Shown here one piece after another: positions 42,745 to 51,985 of a stretch of DNA of 64,000 nucleotides. This stretch comes from Bog-756 sp963769765 (GTDB lineage Bacteria; Actinomycetota; Acidimicrobiia; Acidimicrobiales; RAAP-2). The notes under the pieces are model-generated. The model searched no databases, was not told the origin of the DNA, and saw nothing but the letters and a program-made list of their open reading frames with translations. The stretch is from contig CAVYNA010000003.1 of the NCBI GenBank assembly GCA_963769765.1, positions 547,771-611,770 on the forward strand, read 5' to 3'. Both the position numbers and the translations under genes were made by a program. The number at the start of each line of letters is the position of its first letter. The first letter of the stretch is position 1.

Positions 42745-43566
42745 TCAGATCTGCCCGGCCTGCAGCCTCAGCATGTCGGTCGAGCCCGCGCCGTCGACGG
42801 CGATCACCTGTCCCGAGATGAATCGTGCCATCGGCGTGCAGAGGAAGAGCGCGAGGAAGGCGATGTCCGAGCCGTGGCCGTGCCTGCCGAGCGGGTTGGT
42901 CGGCCGGTCGCTGCTACCAGGCACCGCCTCGGCGAAGCGCCGGACGCCCTCGGTGTTGCTGATCGAGCCGGGCGCGATGGCATTGGCCCGGATGCCGTAG
43001 GGACCCCACTCGACCGCGCAGGTCCTGGTCAGCGAGTCGACTCCGGACTTGGCCGCGGCGACGTGGGCCTGGAACGTGACGCCGCGCTGGTCGAACGGCG
43101 CGGTGATGTTGACGATGCTGCCGCCGTGGTCCTTCATCCACGCGTCGAACGCGGCGCGGGTCACGTGATAGGTGCCGAGCAGGTCGATGTCGACGATCGC
43201 CTTGAACCCGTTCGGTGAGATCCTCGACATCGGAGCCGGAAAGTTGCCGGCAGCGTCGTTGACCACGATGTCCAGCCGACCGCACGTCGCGACCGCCTCC
43301 TCGACGACCCGGGCGACCGCTGCCGCGTCACGCACATCGCAGACCCCGAAGCTCGTCTCGATCCCCTCGCGACGGAGCTCGTCGACGGCTGCTTCGAGGT
43401 TCTCCTGTTTGCGACTGGCCATCACGATGCGTGCGCCGTGCGCGCCGAGGACCCGGCAGATCTCCTTGCCGATGCCTGTCGCACCTCCGGTGACGAGCGC
43501 CACCTGGCCGGTCAGGACGTCCGTGGAGAAGGAGGTGGGTACGACCGGTTCGTCGGTGGATTCCAT
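42745..43566 (-). CDS. SDR, 2,4-dienoyl-CoA reductase-like
   Basis: A 273-residue SDR with NADPH-binding TGGATGIGKEICR and NDAAGNF motifs. The usual Tyr of YxxxK is replaced: the active site reads QAHVAAAKSGVDSLTR, as in peroxisomal 2,4-dienoyl-CoA reductases, which lack the Tyr and use Lys and a nearby Asp. The C terminus VIAVDGAGSTDML is typical. It would reduce 2,4-dienoyl-CoA to 3-enoyl-CoA during unsaturated fatty acid degradation. Convergent with the carboxyltransferase gene. The start ATG at 43566 has weak upstream signal; the longer frame is not supported. Confidence 0.9.
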   Translation of the reverse strand: MESTDEPVVPTSFSTDVLTGQVALVTGGATGIGKEICRVLGAHGARIVMASRKQENLEAAVDELRREGIETSFGVCDVRDAAAVARVVEEAVATCGRLDIVVNDAAGNFPAPMSRISPNGFKAIVDIDLLGTYHVTRAAFDAWMKDHGGSIVNITAPFDQRGVTFQAHVAAAKSGVDSLTRTCAVEWGPYGIRANAIAPGSISNTEGVRRFAEAVPGSSDRPTNPLGRHGHGSDIAFLALFLCTPMARFISGQVIAVDGAGSTDMLRLQAGQI

Positions 43567-43650
43567 GCAGTGCTCGCTTTCATCACCAGTGAGGTCGGCT
43601 TCGGCGCCCACCCGCCTACCACAGATGCCCGGATCGGAGCGAGGCCCCGC

Positions 43651-43656
43651 TACCGT
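43651..43656 (+). promoter_or_regulatory. -10 element for leaderless start at 43664
   Basis: TACCGT lies 7 bases before the GTG at 43664. There is no Shine-Dalgarno. It supports this start over the GTG at 43655, which overlaps the hexamer. Confidence 0.45.
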
Positions 43657-43663
43657 GCACGGC

Positions 43664-44455
43664 GTGTGCCTCCTCGTCGTCGCCTGGCAGACCATCGGTG
43701 ACTGGCCACTCGTCGTCGGTGCGAATCGCGACGAGTGGCTCGACCGCCCGGCGACCTCGATCACCGTCCTCTGCGACGTCGACCCACGGATCCTCGGCGG
43801 CCGTGACGAACGGGCCGGGGGCACCTGGCTGGCGGTCAGCGAACACGGGGTCGTCTGCGGACTGACCAACCGCCCGATGCCCGACGGCCCCGACCCGACC
43901 AAGCGCTCACGTGGGCGGCTGCCACTCGTCGCGGCACGGTGCCGCACCGCCGAGGAGGCGGCCGAGACCTTGGTTGCGGAGGTGGGCGCCAACGCCTACA
44001 ACGCGGCCTGGCTCCTCGTCGGGGACCGGCGCTCGCTCCACTACGTGGCCGTCGAACCCGATGGGACGGCCGACTCGAGACGGCTCGAACCGGGTCTCCA
44101 CGTGCTCGAGAACGCTCCGCTCGACGAACGCTCGGTGAAGGTCGACCACGTCCGGGCGATGCTCGCCGACGCCGAGGCGCACGGCACTGCGCGCTGGGAC
44201 GCACTTCACTCTTTGCTCAGGCTCCACACCGATGCCATCCCGCCCGGCGAGATCCCGATGTTCGCGGACGGACGCGAGCGCCTGGCCGCCACACTCGCCC
44301 CGTGCGTGCACGCCGACGGCTACGGCACCCGGTCGTCCTCCCTGGTGCGGGTGAGCGCGAATGAGCAGGCGCTCCCGCAGCTGGCGGTCGCGGAGGGACC
44401 ACCGTGCACCCATCGATTCGTCGACACCGGCGAGCTCTGGAGCTCGGATGCTTGA
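43664..44455 (+). CDS. NRDE family protein (TANGO2-like)
   Basis: A 263-residue protein that starts VCLLVVAW, then GANRDEWLDRPA (the NRDE motif). Family members have a conserved Met-Cys N terminus, so GTG at 43664 gives Val-Cys (Met-Cys after initiation), and the TACCGT hexamer supports this start. The family is related to N-terminal nucleophile folds and is linked to vesicle or heme traffic in eukaryotes; the bacterial role is unknown. It diverges from the SDR gene. The length is typical (about 260). Confidence 0.88.
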   Translation: MCLLVVAWQTIGDWPLVVGANRDEWLDRPATSITVLCDVDPRILGGRDERAGGTWLAVSEHGVVCGLTNRPMPDGPDPTKRSRGRLPLVAARCRTAEEAAETLVAEVGANAYNAAWLLVGDRRSLHYVAVEPDGTADSRRLEPGLHVLENAPLDERSVKVDHVRAMLADAEAHGTARWDALHSLLRLHTDAIPPGEIPMFADGRERLAATLAPCVHADGYGTRSSSLVRVSANEQALPQLAVAEGPPCTHRFVDTGELWSSDA

Positions 44456-44509
44456 CCCGGTGCACGACCGACCGCAGACTGGCCGCTGGCGAGCAGGAGG
44501 CCCAGATCG

Positions 44510-44995
44510 ATGCGACGTCGCGGAACGCTCAGCTTGACGATCGGGGCTGCGGCGATCGTCCTGGCCGCTTGCGGGGGCTCGAGCCAGCCGGCGGGGACCA
44601 CCACCGGGACGACGTCCTTCAAGTCCCAGGCGAATGCGATCTGCAAATCCATCAACACCCGGATCAGCGCCGTCAGCGTCCCGAACAGCAGCGCCTTGAC
44701 GGCATCGAACCTTCCGGCATTCGCCAGGTACTTCCAAGAGACGATCCCAATCGCCGAGAAGGGGACTGCAGACCTCCAGGCCCTGACGCCACCGGCAGGC
44801 CAGCAAGGTCATCTCGCCGCGCTCGTCAAGGGTGACCAGGCCCAGGTCGCCGACGCACAGGCCGCTGAACAGGCAGCGTCCCGGGGTGACCTCGCCGGCT
44901 TCGAGCAGGCAGTCAAGAAGCTGCAGACCGACGGCAGCGCCGGCAACAGCGGAGCGCTCGCGGCCGGGCTCACCGAATGCGCCAGCGCGGGCTGA
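44510..44995 (+). CDS. Hypothetical lipoprotein
   Basis: A 161-residue exported protein. The signal peptide MRRRGTLSLTIGAAAIVLAACGG ends in lipobox LAAC, then a Ser/Thr linker (SSQPAGTTTGTTS), then a helical Ala/Gln-rich domain with two Cys (ICKSI near 45 and a C-terminal ECASAG). This helix-rich layout is common in actinobacterial lipoproteins of unknown function. It lies between NRDE and acyl-CoA dehydrogenase genes. No homology that I can name. The first 22 residues are described here as the signal. Confidence 0.75.
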   Translation: MRRRGTLSLTIGAAAIVLAACGGSSQPAGTTTGTTSFKSQANAICKSINTRISAVSVPNSSALTASNLPAFARYFQETIPIAEKGTADLQALTPPAGQQGHLAALVKGDQAQVADAQAAEQAASRGDLAGFEQAVKKLQTDGSAGNSGALAAGLTECASAG

Positions 44996-45125
44996 GGAGC
45001 CGCCCCCGCGTGCCCGAACCGCCGTCGATCGAACCAGGCGACACCTCAGGGCTCGCGCCGGCCTCGGCACGGCCTCCGGCCTGGGCGTGGGACTTTCGGC
45101 CCTAGGGGGTCGCGGGGGGCCGGCG

Positions 45126-45131
45126 TACGTT
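45126..45131 (+). promoter_or_regulatory. -10 element for leaderless start at 45139
   Basis: TACGTT lies 7 bases before the ATG at 45139, with no Shine-Dalgarno between. It suggests leaderless transcription of the acyl-CoA dehydrogenase gene. Confidence 0.5.
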
Positions 45132-45138
45132 TGGCCCC

Positions 45139-46458
45139 ATGGGACCGCGCGGGGACGTGTCGTTCCTCGACCTCGGGGGTCTGGGGGACGCTGAGCAGAC
45201 GCTGCGACAAGAAGTGCACCGGGTGGCCGTCGAGGTCCTCCGCCCTGCCAGCCGCGCGCTCGATCGCATGGACCCCGCGGCACGCATCGCCCCGGGCTCA
45301 CCGTTCTTCGAGGCGATGGCCACGCTCAAGGAGCTCGGCTACCACCGGATCTTCCTCAGCGTCGAGTCCGGTGGGTCCGCGGAGGAGCTCGGAGCCCTCG
45401 CCCAGTCGGTCGTGCTCGAAGAGCTGGGCTGGGGCAGCCTCGGGCTCACCACCGCCTTCCTCGTCGACATGCTGCCGGTGATGGGCATCGCCGGCTTCGG
45501 CTCCGACGAGCTCAAGCTCGACGTGATGGTGCCCTGGGTCGAGGACCGAACGGGTGCGTACCACGGGTGTTGGGCGATCACCGAGCCCGACCACGGCAGC
45601 GACTATCTCGGCTTCCGCGACGACGACTCGGGCACCTTCGGCCGCGCCCAACTGGTCGCCGAGCCCGTCGACGGCGGATGGGTCCTGCGGGGACAGAAGT
45701 CGGCGTGGGTCAGCTCCGGTCCGGTCGCCACCCACGCCGCCGTCCACGCGCAAGCCGGGCGGGACGGCGATCTCTCCCACTCCCTTTTCTGCGTCATCGA
45801 CCTCCGCATGCCCGGGGTCCGCAAGGGACCGCCTGCCGACATGCTCGGCGTGCGCGACGACCCGCAGGGCGAGATCTTCTTCGACGAGGTCTTCGTCCCC
45901 GACCGCAATGTGCTCGTCCCACCCGGACCGCTCTACACGACCTTTGCGGACCAGCTGCTCTGTCTCACGAGCTCGGTCATCGCCAACGTCGCGGTCGGGG
46001 TCGCGCGGGCCGCGTTCGAAGAGGCGCTGCGTCACTCCCGGACGCGGCTCCAGGGCGGACGACCGCTGACCCAACACAAGAACATCCAGCTCACGCTCTA
46101 CTCGATGTTCGAGAAGGTCGAATCGGCCCGCACCTACGCCCGGGCGGTCCTCGCCCACACCAACGTCAACCTGCCCGGTCGCAGTGATGACGCGCTGGGC
46201 GCGTCGCCACGGCACGCGAGGACCGCCCAGGTGCTCTGCAAGCGGGTGGCCTACGAGGTCGCCCACGACGCCCTGCAGGTCTTCGGTGCCCAGGGGCTCC
46301 ACCGCGACTCGCTCATCGAGAAGCTCTTCCGCGACGCCCGCTGCCTCATCATCGAGGACGGGACGCTCGAGGTGCTCGCTCTCGACGCCGCACGCGACAT
46401 CGTCGCCAACTACGAGCACGACACCTACGACCTCGAGGAGATGTTGAGCCGACCGTGA
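45139..46458 (+). CDS. Acyl-CoA dehydrogenase
   Basis: A 439-residue flavoprotein dehydrogenase. The FAD/acyl-binding motifs are WAITEPDHGSDYLGF, QKSAWVSSGPVATH, RPLTQHKNIQLTL, and VFGAQGLHRDSLIEKLFRDA near the C-terminal domain. It catalyses alpha,beta-dehydrogenation of an acyl-CoA with electrons going to ETF. The catalytic Glu is likely the E in IEDGTLEVLAL. A TACGTT sits 7 bases before the ATG, fitting a leaderless transcript. It is followed 10 bases later by an acetoacetate decarboxylase-family gene, likely in the same unit. Confidence 0.95.
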   Translation: MGPRGDVSFLDLGGLGDAEQTLRQEVHRVAVEVLRPASRALDRMDPAARIAPGSPFFEAMATLKELGYHRIFLSVESGGSAEELGALAQSVVLEELGWGSLGLTTAFLVDMLPVMGIAGFGSDELKLDVMVPWVEDRTGAYHGCWAITEPDHGSDYLGFRDDDSGTFGRAQLVAEPVDGGWVLRGQKSAWVSSGPVATHAAVHAQAGRDGDLSHSLFCVIDLRMPGVRKGPPADMLGVRDDPQGEIFFDEVFVPDRNVLVPPGPLYTTFADQLLCLTSSVIANVAVGVARAAFEEALRHSRTRLQGGRPLTQHKNIQLTLYSMFEKVESARTYARAVLAHTNVNLPGRSDDALGASPRHARTAQVLCKRVAYEVAHDALQVFGAQGLHRDSLIEKLFRDARCLIIEDGTLEVLALDAARDIVANYEHDTYDLEEMLSRP

Positions 46459-46468
46459 GGAGATCACC

Positions 46469-47260
46469 ATGGCCCAGTTGAAGAGCACACCGCTCGACGC
46501 GCCGCTCTACCAGATGAACGCGGAGCGGGGGATCGAATACTGGGGGTGTCGAGCGGTGCTGGCCACGTTCACGGTCACCGGGCATGCGGCCGCGTTGGTC
46601 CCCGAGGGCCTCCACCTCGGCGACCCGTCGGTCGGCGCCGTGCTCGTCGCCGACTACGGGGCGAGCACCCTCGGCCCCTACTGCGAGTTCGTCTCTCTGC
46701 TCCAGGTCACCGACGACGACGGGATCCCCGGGATGTACATCCCCTACATCTACGTGACCAATGATGCGGCCCTTGCCGCCGGGCGTGAGCTGCTCGGGGC
46801 CCCGAAGAAGCTCGCCGACATCTCTGTCGACGTCGACGCCGCAGCGGTCGTCGGCCGGCTCGCCCGGCCATCATCGTGCGCACTCGCCGAAGTCGTCGTC
46901 GCACCGTCCGAACGGGTCGACGGAGACGTGCTCGATGCACTCCTTCCGCCCGGCACACCGCTCTACTCGCTCCGCTACCTGCCGGGTCCGTCGGGTGCGA
47001 CCCAGGTCCACGAGCTCATCAGGTGGAACAGCGACCTCGCGGTCCGCGACGACGCGTTCGGCGACGGGCTGCGCTTCACCGGACCGACCTCGTTGCGGTA
47101 CCCGTCGCAGACCGAGGTCGACCCGGTCCACCACCTCGAGGTCGACACGCTCCTCGGCGGTGCCTACCTCGAGTTCGACATGCGGCTCACCGCCGGCAGC
47201 GTCGTGTGGTCGAAGACGGAGGTCGCCCCACTGGCTCGAAACGTGGTGGCAGCGGTCTGA
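46469..47260 (+). CDS. Acetoacetate decarboxylase family protein
   Basis: A 263-residue protein of the ADC-like fold. The Schiff-base Lys pair is Lys113-Lys114 in GAPKKLADIS, at the position of Lys115/Lys116 of clostridial acetoacetate decarboxylase. GIPGMYIPYIYV and the C-terminal TLLGGAYLEFDMRL are also typical. Members decarboxylate beta-keto acids or act as aldolase/hydratase-like enzymes. It starts with GGAGATCACC before the ATG, 10 bases after the acyl-CoA dehydrogenase, suggesting a joint step in a beta-keto acid pathway. Confidence 0.9.
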   Translation: MAQLKSTPLDAPLYQMNAERGIEYWGCRAVLATFTVTGHAAALVPEGLHLGDPSVGAVLVADYGASTLGPYCEFVSLLQVTDDDGIPGMYIPYIYVTNDAALAAGRELLGAPKKLADISVDVDAAAVVGRLARPSSCALAEVVVAPSERVDGDVLDALLPPGTPLYSLRYLPGPSGATQVHELIRWNSDLAVRDDAFGDGLRFTGPTSLRYPSQTEVDPVHHLEVDTLLGGAYLEFDMRLTAGSVVWSKTEVAPLARNVVAAV

Positions 47261-47269
47261 CGGACGCGG

Positions 47270-48622
47270 TCAGGCCGGCACGGCACCGACGATGTCAGCC
47301 ACGTGGACGCCGAGCCCCGGCAGCGAGCCGGTGAAGCCCGCGTCGCCGAAGCCGAAGACGCCACCGTCGCGACCGATCAACAGGTAACCGAGCCCGTCGG
47401 ACGAAGGGACGATTCCCACGATGTCGGAGACCGGCACGCCGAGGGTCGGCAGGTCGCCGTAGTTCGCGGCGTCACCGAAGTTCGAGACCGACCCGTTCGC
47501 GCCGACCACCCAGTAGCCCCCGCCGTCCGCGGTGGCCCGGATCGCCACCGCACCGGGAGCTGCGCTGCCCAGCTGGTGTGCGTCGCCGAAGGCGAAGACG
47601 CTCCCGTCGGCTCCGACCAGGAGGTAGCCCTGATTGTCGGCGGTGGCTGCGATGCCGGTGACGTCGTTGACGTGGATCCCGAGACCGGGCAGTGAGCCTT
47701 CGAAGGGCGCATTGAAGCTGAACACGCCGCCGTCACGGCCGACCAGGAAGTACCCGCTGTCGGTGGAGGTCGGCACGATGCCGACGATGTCCGAGACCGA
47801 AACCCCGACTCCGGGCAGCGAGTTCACGAACGGGGCGTCGAAGGCGAAGACCCCGCCGTCAGCGCCCACGAGGTAGTAGCCGGACTTCGTGGCCGAGGGC
47901 ACGATGCCCGTGATGTCGCTCACGTGGACCCCGACTCCGGGCAGCGAACCGTAGAAGGCACCGCCGAACGAGAACACGCCGCCGTCGGCTCCGACCAGGT
48001 CGTAGTTGCTGGCGACCGTCGTGGTCGGTGGAGGAGGTGCGGCCTTCCAGAACCGCACACCCGCGATGAGGGGATAGCCCTCACCGTTGCCTCCCGGCGC
48101 GTTGTAGACGATCGAGTGGAGTGCCACGACGTCCCCGGTCCAGCGGGCGTCCCACACCATGCCGTTGCCCGCATAGATGCCCGAGTGGACGTACTGGGTG
48201 ACGTCCGTGCCCGACCCGAAGAACACCGCATCGCCGGGCAGCAGATTCGCCTCGTTGGTGATGAACTGCTCGCCGACGCTCGGAAAGGCCTGACCGCCGC
48301 CGCTCGGCACCAGGTCGCCGGTCCCCTGGTAGACCGCGTACTGGGCGAAGCTCATGCAGTTGAACCCCGGTGCAGAACAGCCCCCGCCGTTGCTCGGCCC
48401 GTTGATGCCGCCACCGCTTCCGCAGTAGGGCACGCCGGCCTGCGATGCGGCCGCGGCGACGATCGCGTTCTCCTGGCTGATCGCCGGGACGGACCGACCT
48501 CTCGAGGCGGCGACCGCCGGGCCGGCACCCGAGGCCACGGTGACGAGCGAGAGCCCCGCCACCGCCACGGCGGCGACCGCCACTCTCGCCACGGCAGCCA
48601 TCGCACCCTTGTTCGATCGCAT
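47270..48622 (-). CDS. Secreted NlpC/P60-like peptidase with six C-terminal repeats
   Basis: A 450-residue exported protein: signal peptide (residues 1-39), an NlpC/P60-like domain with Cys89 in GFNCMSFAQYA and His146 in YVHSGIYAG, a Pro/Thr linker, then six repeats of about 44 residues from 205 to the end. Each repeat reads like GYYLVGADGGVFAFDA, then a LPGxGVxVxDIxGIVP segment. The NCMSF active site is unusual; classic members have DCSG. It probably cleaves or binds peptidoglycan. These repeats resemble bacterial beta-propeller-like cell-wall repeats common in Acidimicrobiia. A GAGGGGG site precedes the start. Confidence 0.87.
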   Translation of the reverse strand: MRSNKGAMAAVARVAVAAVAVAGLSLVTVASGAGPAVAASRGRSVPAISQENAIVAAAASQAGVPYCGSGGGINGPSNGGGCSAPGFNCMSFAQYAVYQGTGDLVPSGGGQAFPSVGEQFITNEANLLPGDAVFFGSGTDVTQYVHSGIYAGNGMVWDARWTGDVVALHSIVYNAPGGNGEGYPLIAGVRFWKAAPPPPTTTVASNYDLVGADGGVFSFGGAFYGSLPGVGVHVSDITGIVPSATKSGYYLVGADGGVFAFDAPFVNSLPGVGVSVSDIVGIVPTSTDSGYFLVGRDGGVFSFNAPFEGSLPGLGIHVNDVTGIAATADNQGYLLVGADGSVFAFGDAHQLGSAAPGAVAIRATADGGGYWVVGANGSVSNFGDAANYGDLPTLGVPVSDIVGIVPSSDGLGYLLIGRDGGVFGFGDAGFTGSLPGLGVHVADIVGAVPA

Positions 48623-48856
48623 CACGAGCCCCCTCGGCCGGCAGTCGGGCGCGGCTTCGCCATTCGGCTCCCTATCGGCTCAAGGTACCGCCGACTTGAG
48701 CCCGGATTCGGCATTTCGTTCCCACGGGATGCCCTCCGGGGCCGGCGAGCCCGGCTGACCGGACCGGACGAACGACCCGGAATGGTCGTTCGGCTCTACC
48801 GCCCAGGTGCTCCCAGGATCACAGTGAAACGGCGTGCGTCCGAAGGAGGAAGGAAG

Positions 48857-49372
48857 ATGCGAAGAGCAGTCGGAAGATCCGTCGGTGGGCTGGTGCTCGT
48901 GCTGCTTGCGATCGGGGTCGTCTTCATCGTCGGGATGCGGAAGAAGTCTCCGCCGGTGCTCGGCGTCGTCCGGCGCCTCAACCGCTGCCTCACCAATCCG
49001 CTCCAGATGAAGTCGGCGGGAACGCCCGGTGCGTACGCGTCCGTGGTACGACACCGCGGCCGGCAAACCGGCTCCACGTATGAGACACCGGTGAAGGCCG
49101 AGCCGACCGACGACGGATTCGTGATCGCGATGCCGTACGACACGCAATCGGACTGGGTCAAGAACGTCCTCGCGTCAGGGACGGCGACCATCGTCGACCA
49201 AGGCACCACCTACCTCGTCGACCGTCCCGAGGTCGTCCCCATGTACGACGTCGCGGAGTGGTTCCCACCCAAGGACCGACGGCACTTCGACCAGTTCCGG
49301 GTCGACCGTGCGCTCCGACTCCGGCGGGTCGACACCGTCCGGCCGGGGGAAGAGGTCGCTCGGTCCGCCTGA
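48857..49372 (+). CDS. Deazaflavin-dependent nitroreductase-like protein (Ddn/DUF385 type)
   Basis: A 171-residue protein with one N-terminal membrane helix (GGLVLVLLAIGVVFIVG) and a split beta-barrel of the Ddn/F420 family: GTPGAYASVVRHRGRQTG, YETPVKAEPTDDGFVIA and a C-terminal PPKDRRHFDQFR. Ddn of mycobacteria uses F420H2 to reduce quinones and nitro drugs. A strong GGAGGAAGG site precedes the ATG at 48857. No neighbour points to its substrate. Confidence 0.86.
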   Translation: MRRAVGRSVGGLVLVLLAIGVVFIVGMRKKSPPVLGVVRRLNRCLTNPLQMKSAGTPGAYASVVRHRGRQTGSTYETPVKAEPTDDGFVIAMPYDTQSDWVKNVLASGTATIVDQGTTYLVDRPEVVPMYDVAEWFPPKDRRHFDQFRVDRALRLRRVDTVRPGEEVARSA

Positions 49373-49396
49373 GACACCGGCGGTGACGTGGGATGC

Positions 49397-50173
49397 TCAG
49401 CGGGCCTGCCACCGGGGCGGTCGGCCTTCCGCGGCGGCCCGGAGGCCCTCCTTCGCATCCTCGGTGGCGAGCGCCACGATGCGCATGGTCTCACCGAAGC
49501 GGACGGCCTCGACCGGCGGGAGGCTCTGGGAGCGGACTGCGACTTCCTTGGTCGCACGAGCCGCCAGCGGGGCGGCTGCGAGCAGCCGATCGGCCAGTGC
49601 CCTCGCCTCGCCCATCAACTGCTCGTGCGGCACGACCCAGCCCGCCAGACCGATCTCCTTCGCACGCTCGGCGCCGATCCGCTCGCCTGTGAGGAGGAGC
49701 TCCATCGCATACTGCCAGTGGACCCTCTGGGGAAGGCGGATCGCACCCACGATGGTCGGGACGCCGATCCGAACCTCGGGGAAGCCGAACTCCGCCCGAT
49801 CGCTGGCGATCACGAAGTCGCACCACGAAACCAGCGTGAGCCCATAGCCGAGGCAGTACCCGTTGACTGCCGCGATCACCGGCTTGAAGATCTCCCATCC
49901 ACTTTCGAACGAGTTGACCGTGGGCTTCTCCCAGAACGTTCCGGCAAACTCGCCCGCCGAACCCTGTCCGTCACGGATGTCTCCTCCTGCGCAGAACGCC
50001 GTGCCCGCGCCGGTCACGATGGCCACCCACGCCGAATCGTCGTCGCGGAACCTCGCGAACGCCTGGTTGAGCGCTCGGCGCATCTCGGCGTTGATCGCGT
50101 TCAGGGACTCGGGCCGGTTGTAGGTGATCGTGGCAACGTGGCCCTCGAGCTCATAGGTGACGAGCGTGCTCAT
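49397..50173 (-). CDS. Enoyl-CoA hydratase
   Basis: A 258-residue crotonase. The oxyanion sites are AFCAGGDIRDG and NGYCLGYGLTLV, and a Glu lies in ASDRAEFGFPEVRIGV, the catalytic region. It hydrates 2-enoyl-CoA in beta-oxidation or a related step. It starts at ATG 50173 with no strong ribosome site; the longer frame to 50947 is antisense to WS/DGAT. It diverges from the second WS/DGAT gene by about 220 bases. Confidence 0.92.
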   Translation of the reverse strand: MSTLVTYELEGHVATITYNRPESLNAINAEMRRALNQAFARFRDDDSAWVAIVTGAGTAFCAGGDIRDGQGSAGEFAGTFWEKPTVNSFESGWEIFKPVIAAVNGYCLGYGLTLVSWCDFVIASDRAEFGFPEVRIGVPTIVGAIRLPQRVHWQYAMELLLTGERIGAERAKEIGLAGWVVPHEQLMGEARALADRLLAAAPLAARATKEVAVRSQSLPPVEAVRFGETMRIVALATEDAKEGLRAAAEGRPPRWQAR

Positions 50174-50395
50174 GCCGAGAGTATGCCCGTGGTCGGATCG
50201 CAGCGGTCGCCGATCCCTCCATTCGAGGATCTGTGCACGGTGCAGGACCTCGTCCTGCGCCGAGCGTCTCCGGAAGGGCCGCGTCTGAGAGGGGGTCGCA
50301 GGCGCACCAGGTTCGGACGTTCGACCCTGGTAACGGTGAGCGGGTCGGTGCACCCTTGGGCCATGAGGGTAGCGCCCTGCTTCGGCGGGCTTCCC

Positions 50396-51985
50396 ATGCC
50401 GGTCCGGACACCGTTCGCCCGTCCGCGTTCGGAGCAGATGAGCGATGCCGATGCCCTGCTCTGGACGCTCGACCGCGATCCGCTGTTGCGGTCGACCATC
50501 GTCGCCGTGGTCATGTTGGACCGTGAGCCGCCCTTCGACCAGGTCGTCGAACGGGTGGACGCGCTGTGCCGAGGGACGCACCACTTCCGCTCCGTCGTGG
50601 TGCCGTCCCACGTGCCGTGGGGCATGCCGCGTTGGCAAAGCGACCCTCGATTCTCGATCTCCTCCCACCTCCGCCATGTGCGCGCCCCGGTGCCCGGCGA
50701 CCTGCGAGGGATCCTCGACCTGGCTCAGTCGATGGCCGGAGCCGCCTTCGATCCGGAACGACCCCTCTGGGAGGCCGTGCTGATCGACGGCATGGCCCAG
50801 GGACGGGCCGCGTTGATCATCAAAGTCCATCACGCCGTCGTCGACGGCATCGGTGGGCTCCAGGTCCTCGCCGGCATCATGGACCTCGATCGTGAAGGCA
50901 CGCCGATGCTGGGCAGTCCCGGCGCGGAACCGGCGAGTCAGCGACAAGCGCCCGAGGACCGCGCATCCGGGTTCCTCGCCTCGGCCCCACGCTGCATCGC
51001 AGCACTACCAGGCCATCTGCTCTCCTCCGCACGTCGGGTCGCGGGCGACCCGGCAGCGTCGGTCAACCGGTGGGTCGGCACGGTCGCCGACTCGGCGGCC
51101 CTGGTGGCCCCATCCCCTGCGCCACTCTCCCCGATCATGCGGAAGCGGGGCCTCAACCGGCACTTCGAGATCGTGGACCTTCCGGCCGAGGCCTTCCGCT
51201 GCGCAGCGAAGGGCACTGGGCTGACCCTCAACGATGTCTTCATCTCCGGGCTGCTGCGGGGCCTGTCCCTCTACCATCGTCGCCACCATCGCCCTGCAGC
51301 TCGACTGCGTGTGATGATGCCGGTCAGCACGCGCCGACCGGGGGATCCCACGGAGACCAACCGGTTCATTCCTGCCCGTGTGACGATGCCGGACGACCTC
51401 AGGCACGCGGAGACCTACCTCGACCAGGTGCCCGAACTGCTCGCGCGGTGGAAGCACACCGGGGCCGTCGGTGTCAGCGACCTCATGACATCCACGCTCC
51501 AACGTCTACCGGCACCTGCGGTCGTCCGCATCTTCGCCCTGATGCTGAGGGGCTCCGACCTCACGGCCACGAACGTCCCCGGACCTCCGATGGACGCCTA
51601 CTTCGCCGGAGCCAAGATCGAGTCCCTGCACGCCTTCGGACCACCGGCAGGGGCGGCGTTGAATGCGGCCCTCGTGACGATGGCCGGTCGCCCGTGTGTG
51701 GGTCTCAACATCGATCCGGCCGCCATACCTGACCCGGCCGTCATGACGATGTGCGTCGCTCGGGGGTTCGACGAGGTGATCGCTGCAGCCGAGGGTCGGG
51801 GCACTGGACCCGAGGACCGGGGCGAAGAGGACGACGAAGCTCCAGGAAGTGACTTTCTTCCCTCGTCACCAGCCGGTGGGAAGCAGACCATGGAGGGGGC
51901 GGGAAGACCCAGAGTGGAAAGGACGCACCATGGCTCAGTCCACGGAACCGAAGACGCAGGTCGAGAAGTTGGTCCTGCGCGCTGA
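50396..51985 (+). CDS. Wax ester synthase/diacylglycerol acyltransferase (second copy)
   Basis: A 529-residue WS/DGAT. The catalytic motif KVHHAVVDGIGGL is present, and RGLNRHFEIVDL, SNTVPG-like TATNVPGPPMDAYF and GRPCVGLNIDP also appear. The start is uncertain: ATGs at 50363, 50396 and 50438 are in frame; the conserved MSDADALLW block begins at 50438, so 50396 gives a short leader. The last 60 residues are acidic and then basic low-complexity, extending 56 bases into the next gene. It heads a group with a phasin-like protein and a hydrolase. Function is TAG or wax ester synthesis. Confidence 0.93.
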   Translation: MPVRTPFARPRSEQMSDADALLWTLDRDPLLRSTIVAVVMLDREPPFDQVVERVDALCRGTHHFRSVVVPSHVPWGMPRWQSDPRFSISSHLRHVRAPVPGDLRGILDLAQSMAGAAFDPERPLWEAVLIDGMAQGRAALIIKVHHAVVDGIGGLQVLAGIMDLDREGTPMLGSPGAEPASQRQAPEDRASGFLASAPRCIAALPGHLLSSARRVAGDPAASVNRWVGTVADSAALVAPSPAPLSPIMRKRGLNRHFEIVDLPAEAFRCAAKGTGLTLNDVFISGLLRGLSLYHRRHHRPAARLRVMMPVSTRRPGDPTETNRFIPARVTMPDDLRHAETYLDQVPELLARWKHTGAVGVSDLMTSTLQRLPAPAVVRIFALMLRGSDLTATNVPGPPMDAYFAGAKIESLHAFGPPAGAALNAALVTMAGRPCVGLNIDPAAIPDPAVMTMCVARGFDEVIAAAEGRGTGPEDRGEEDDEAPGSDFLPSSPAGGKQTMEGAGRPRVERTHHGSVHGTEDAGREVGPAR

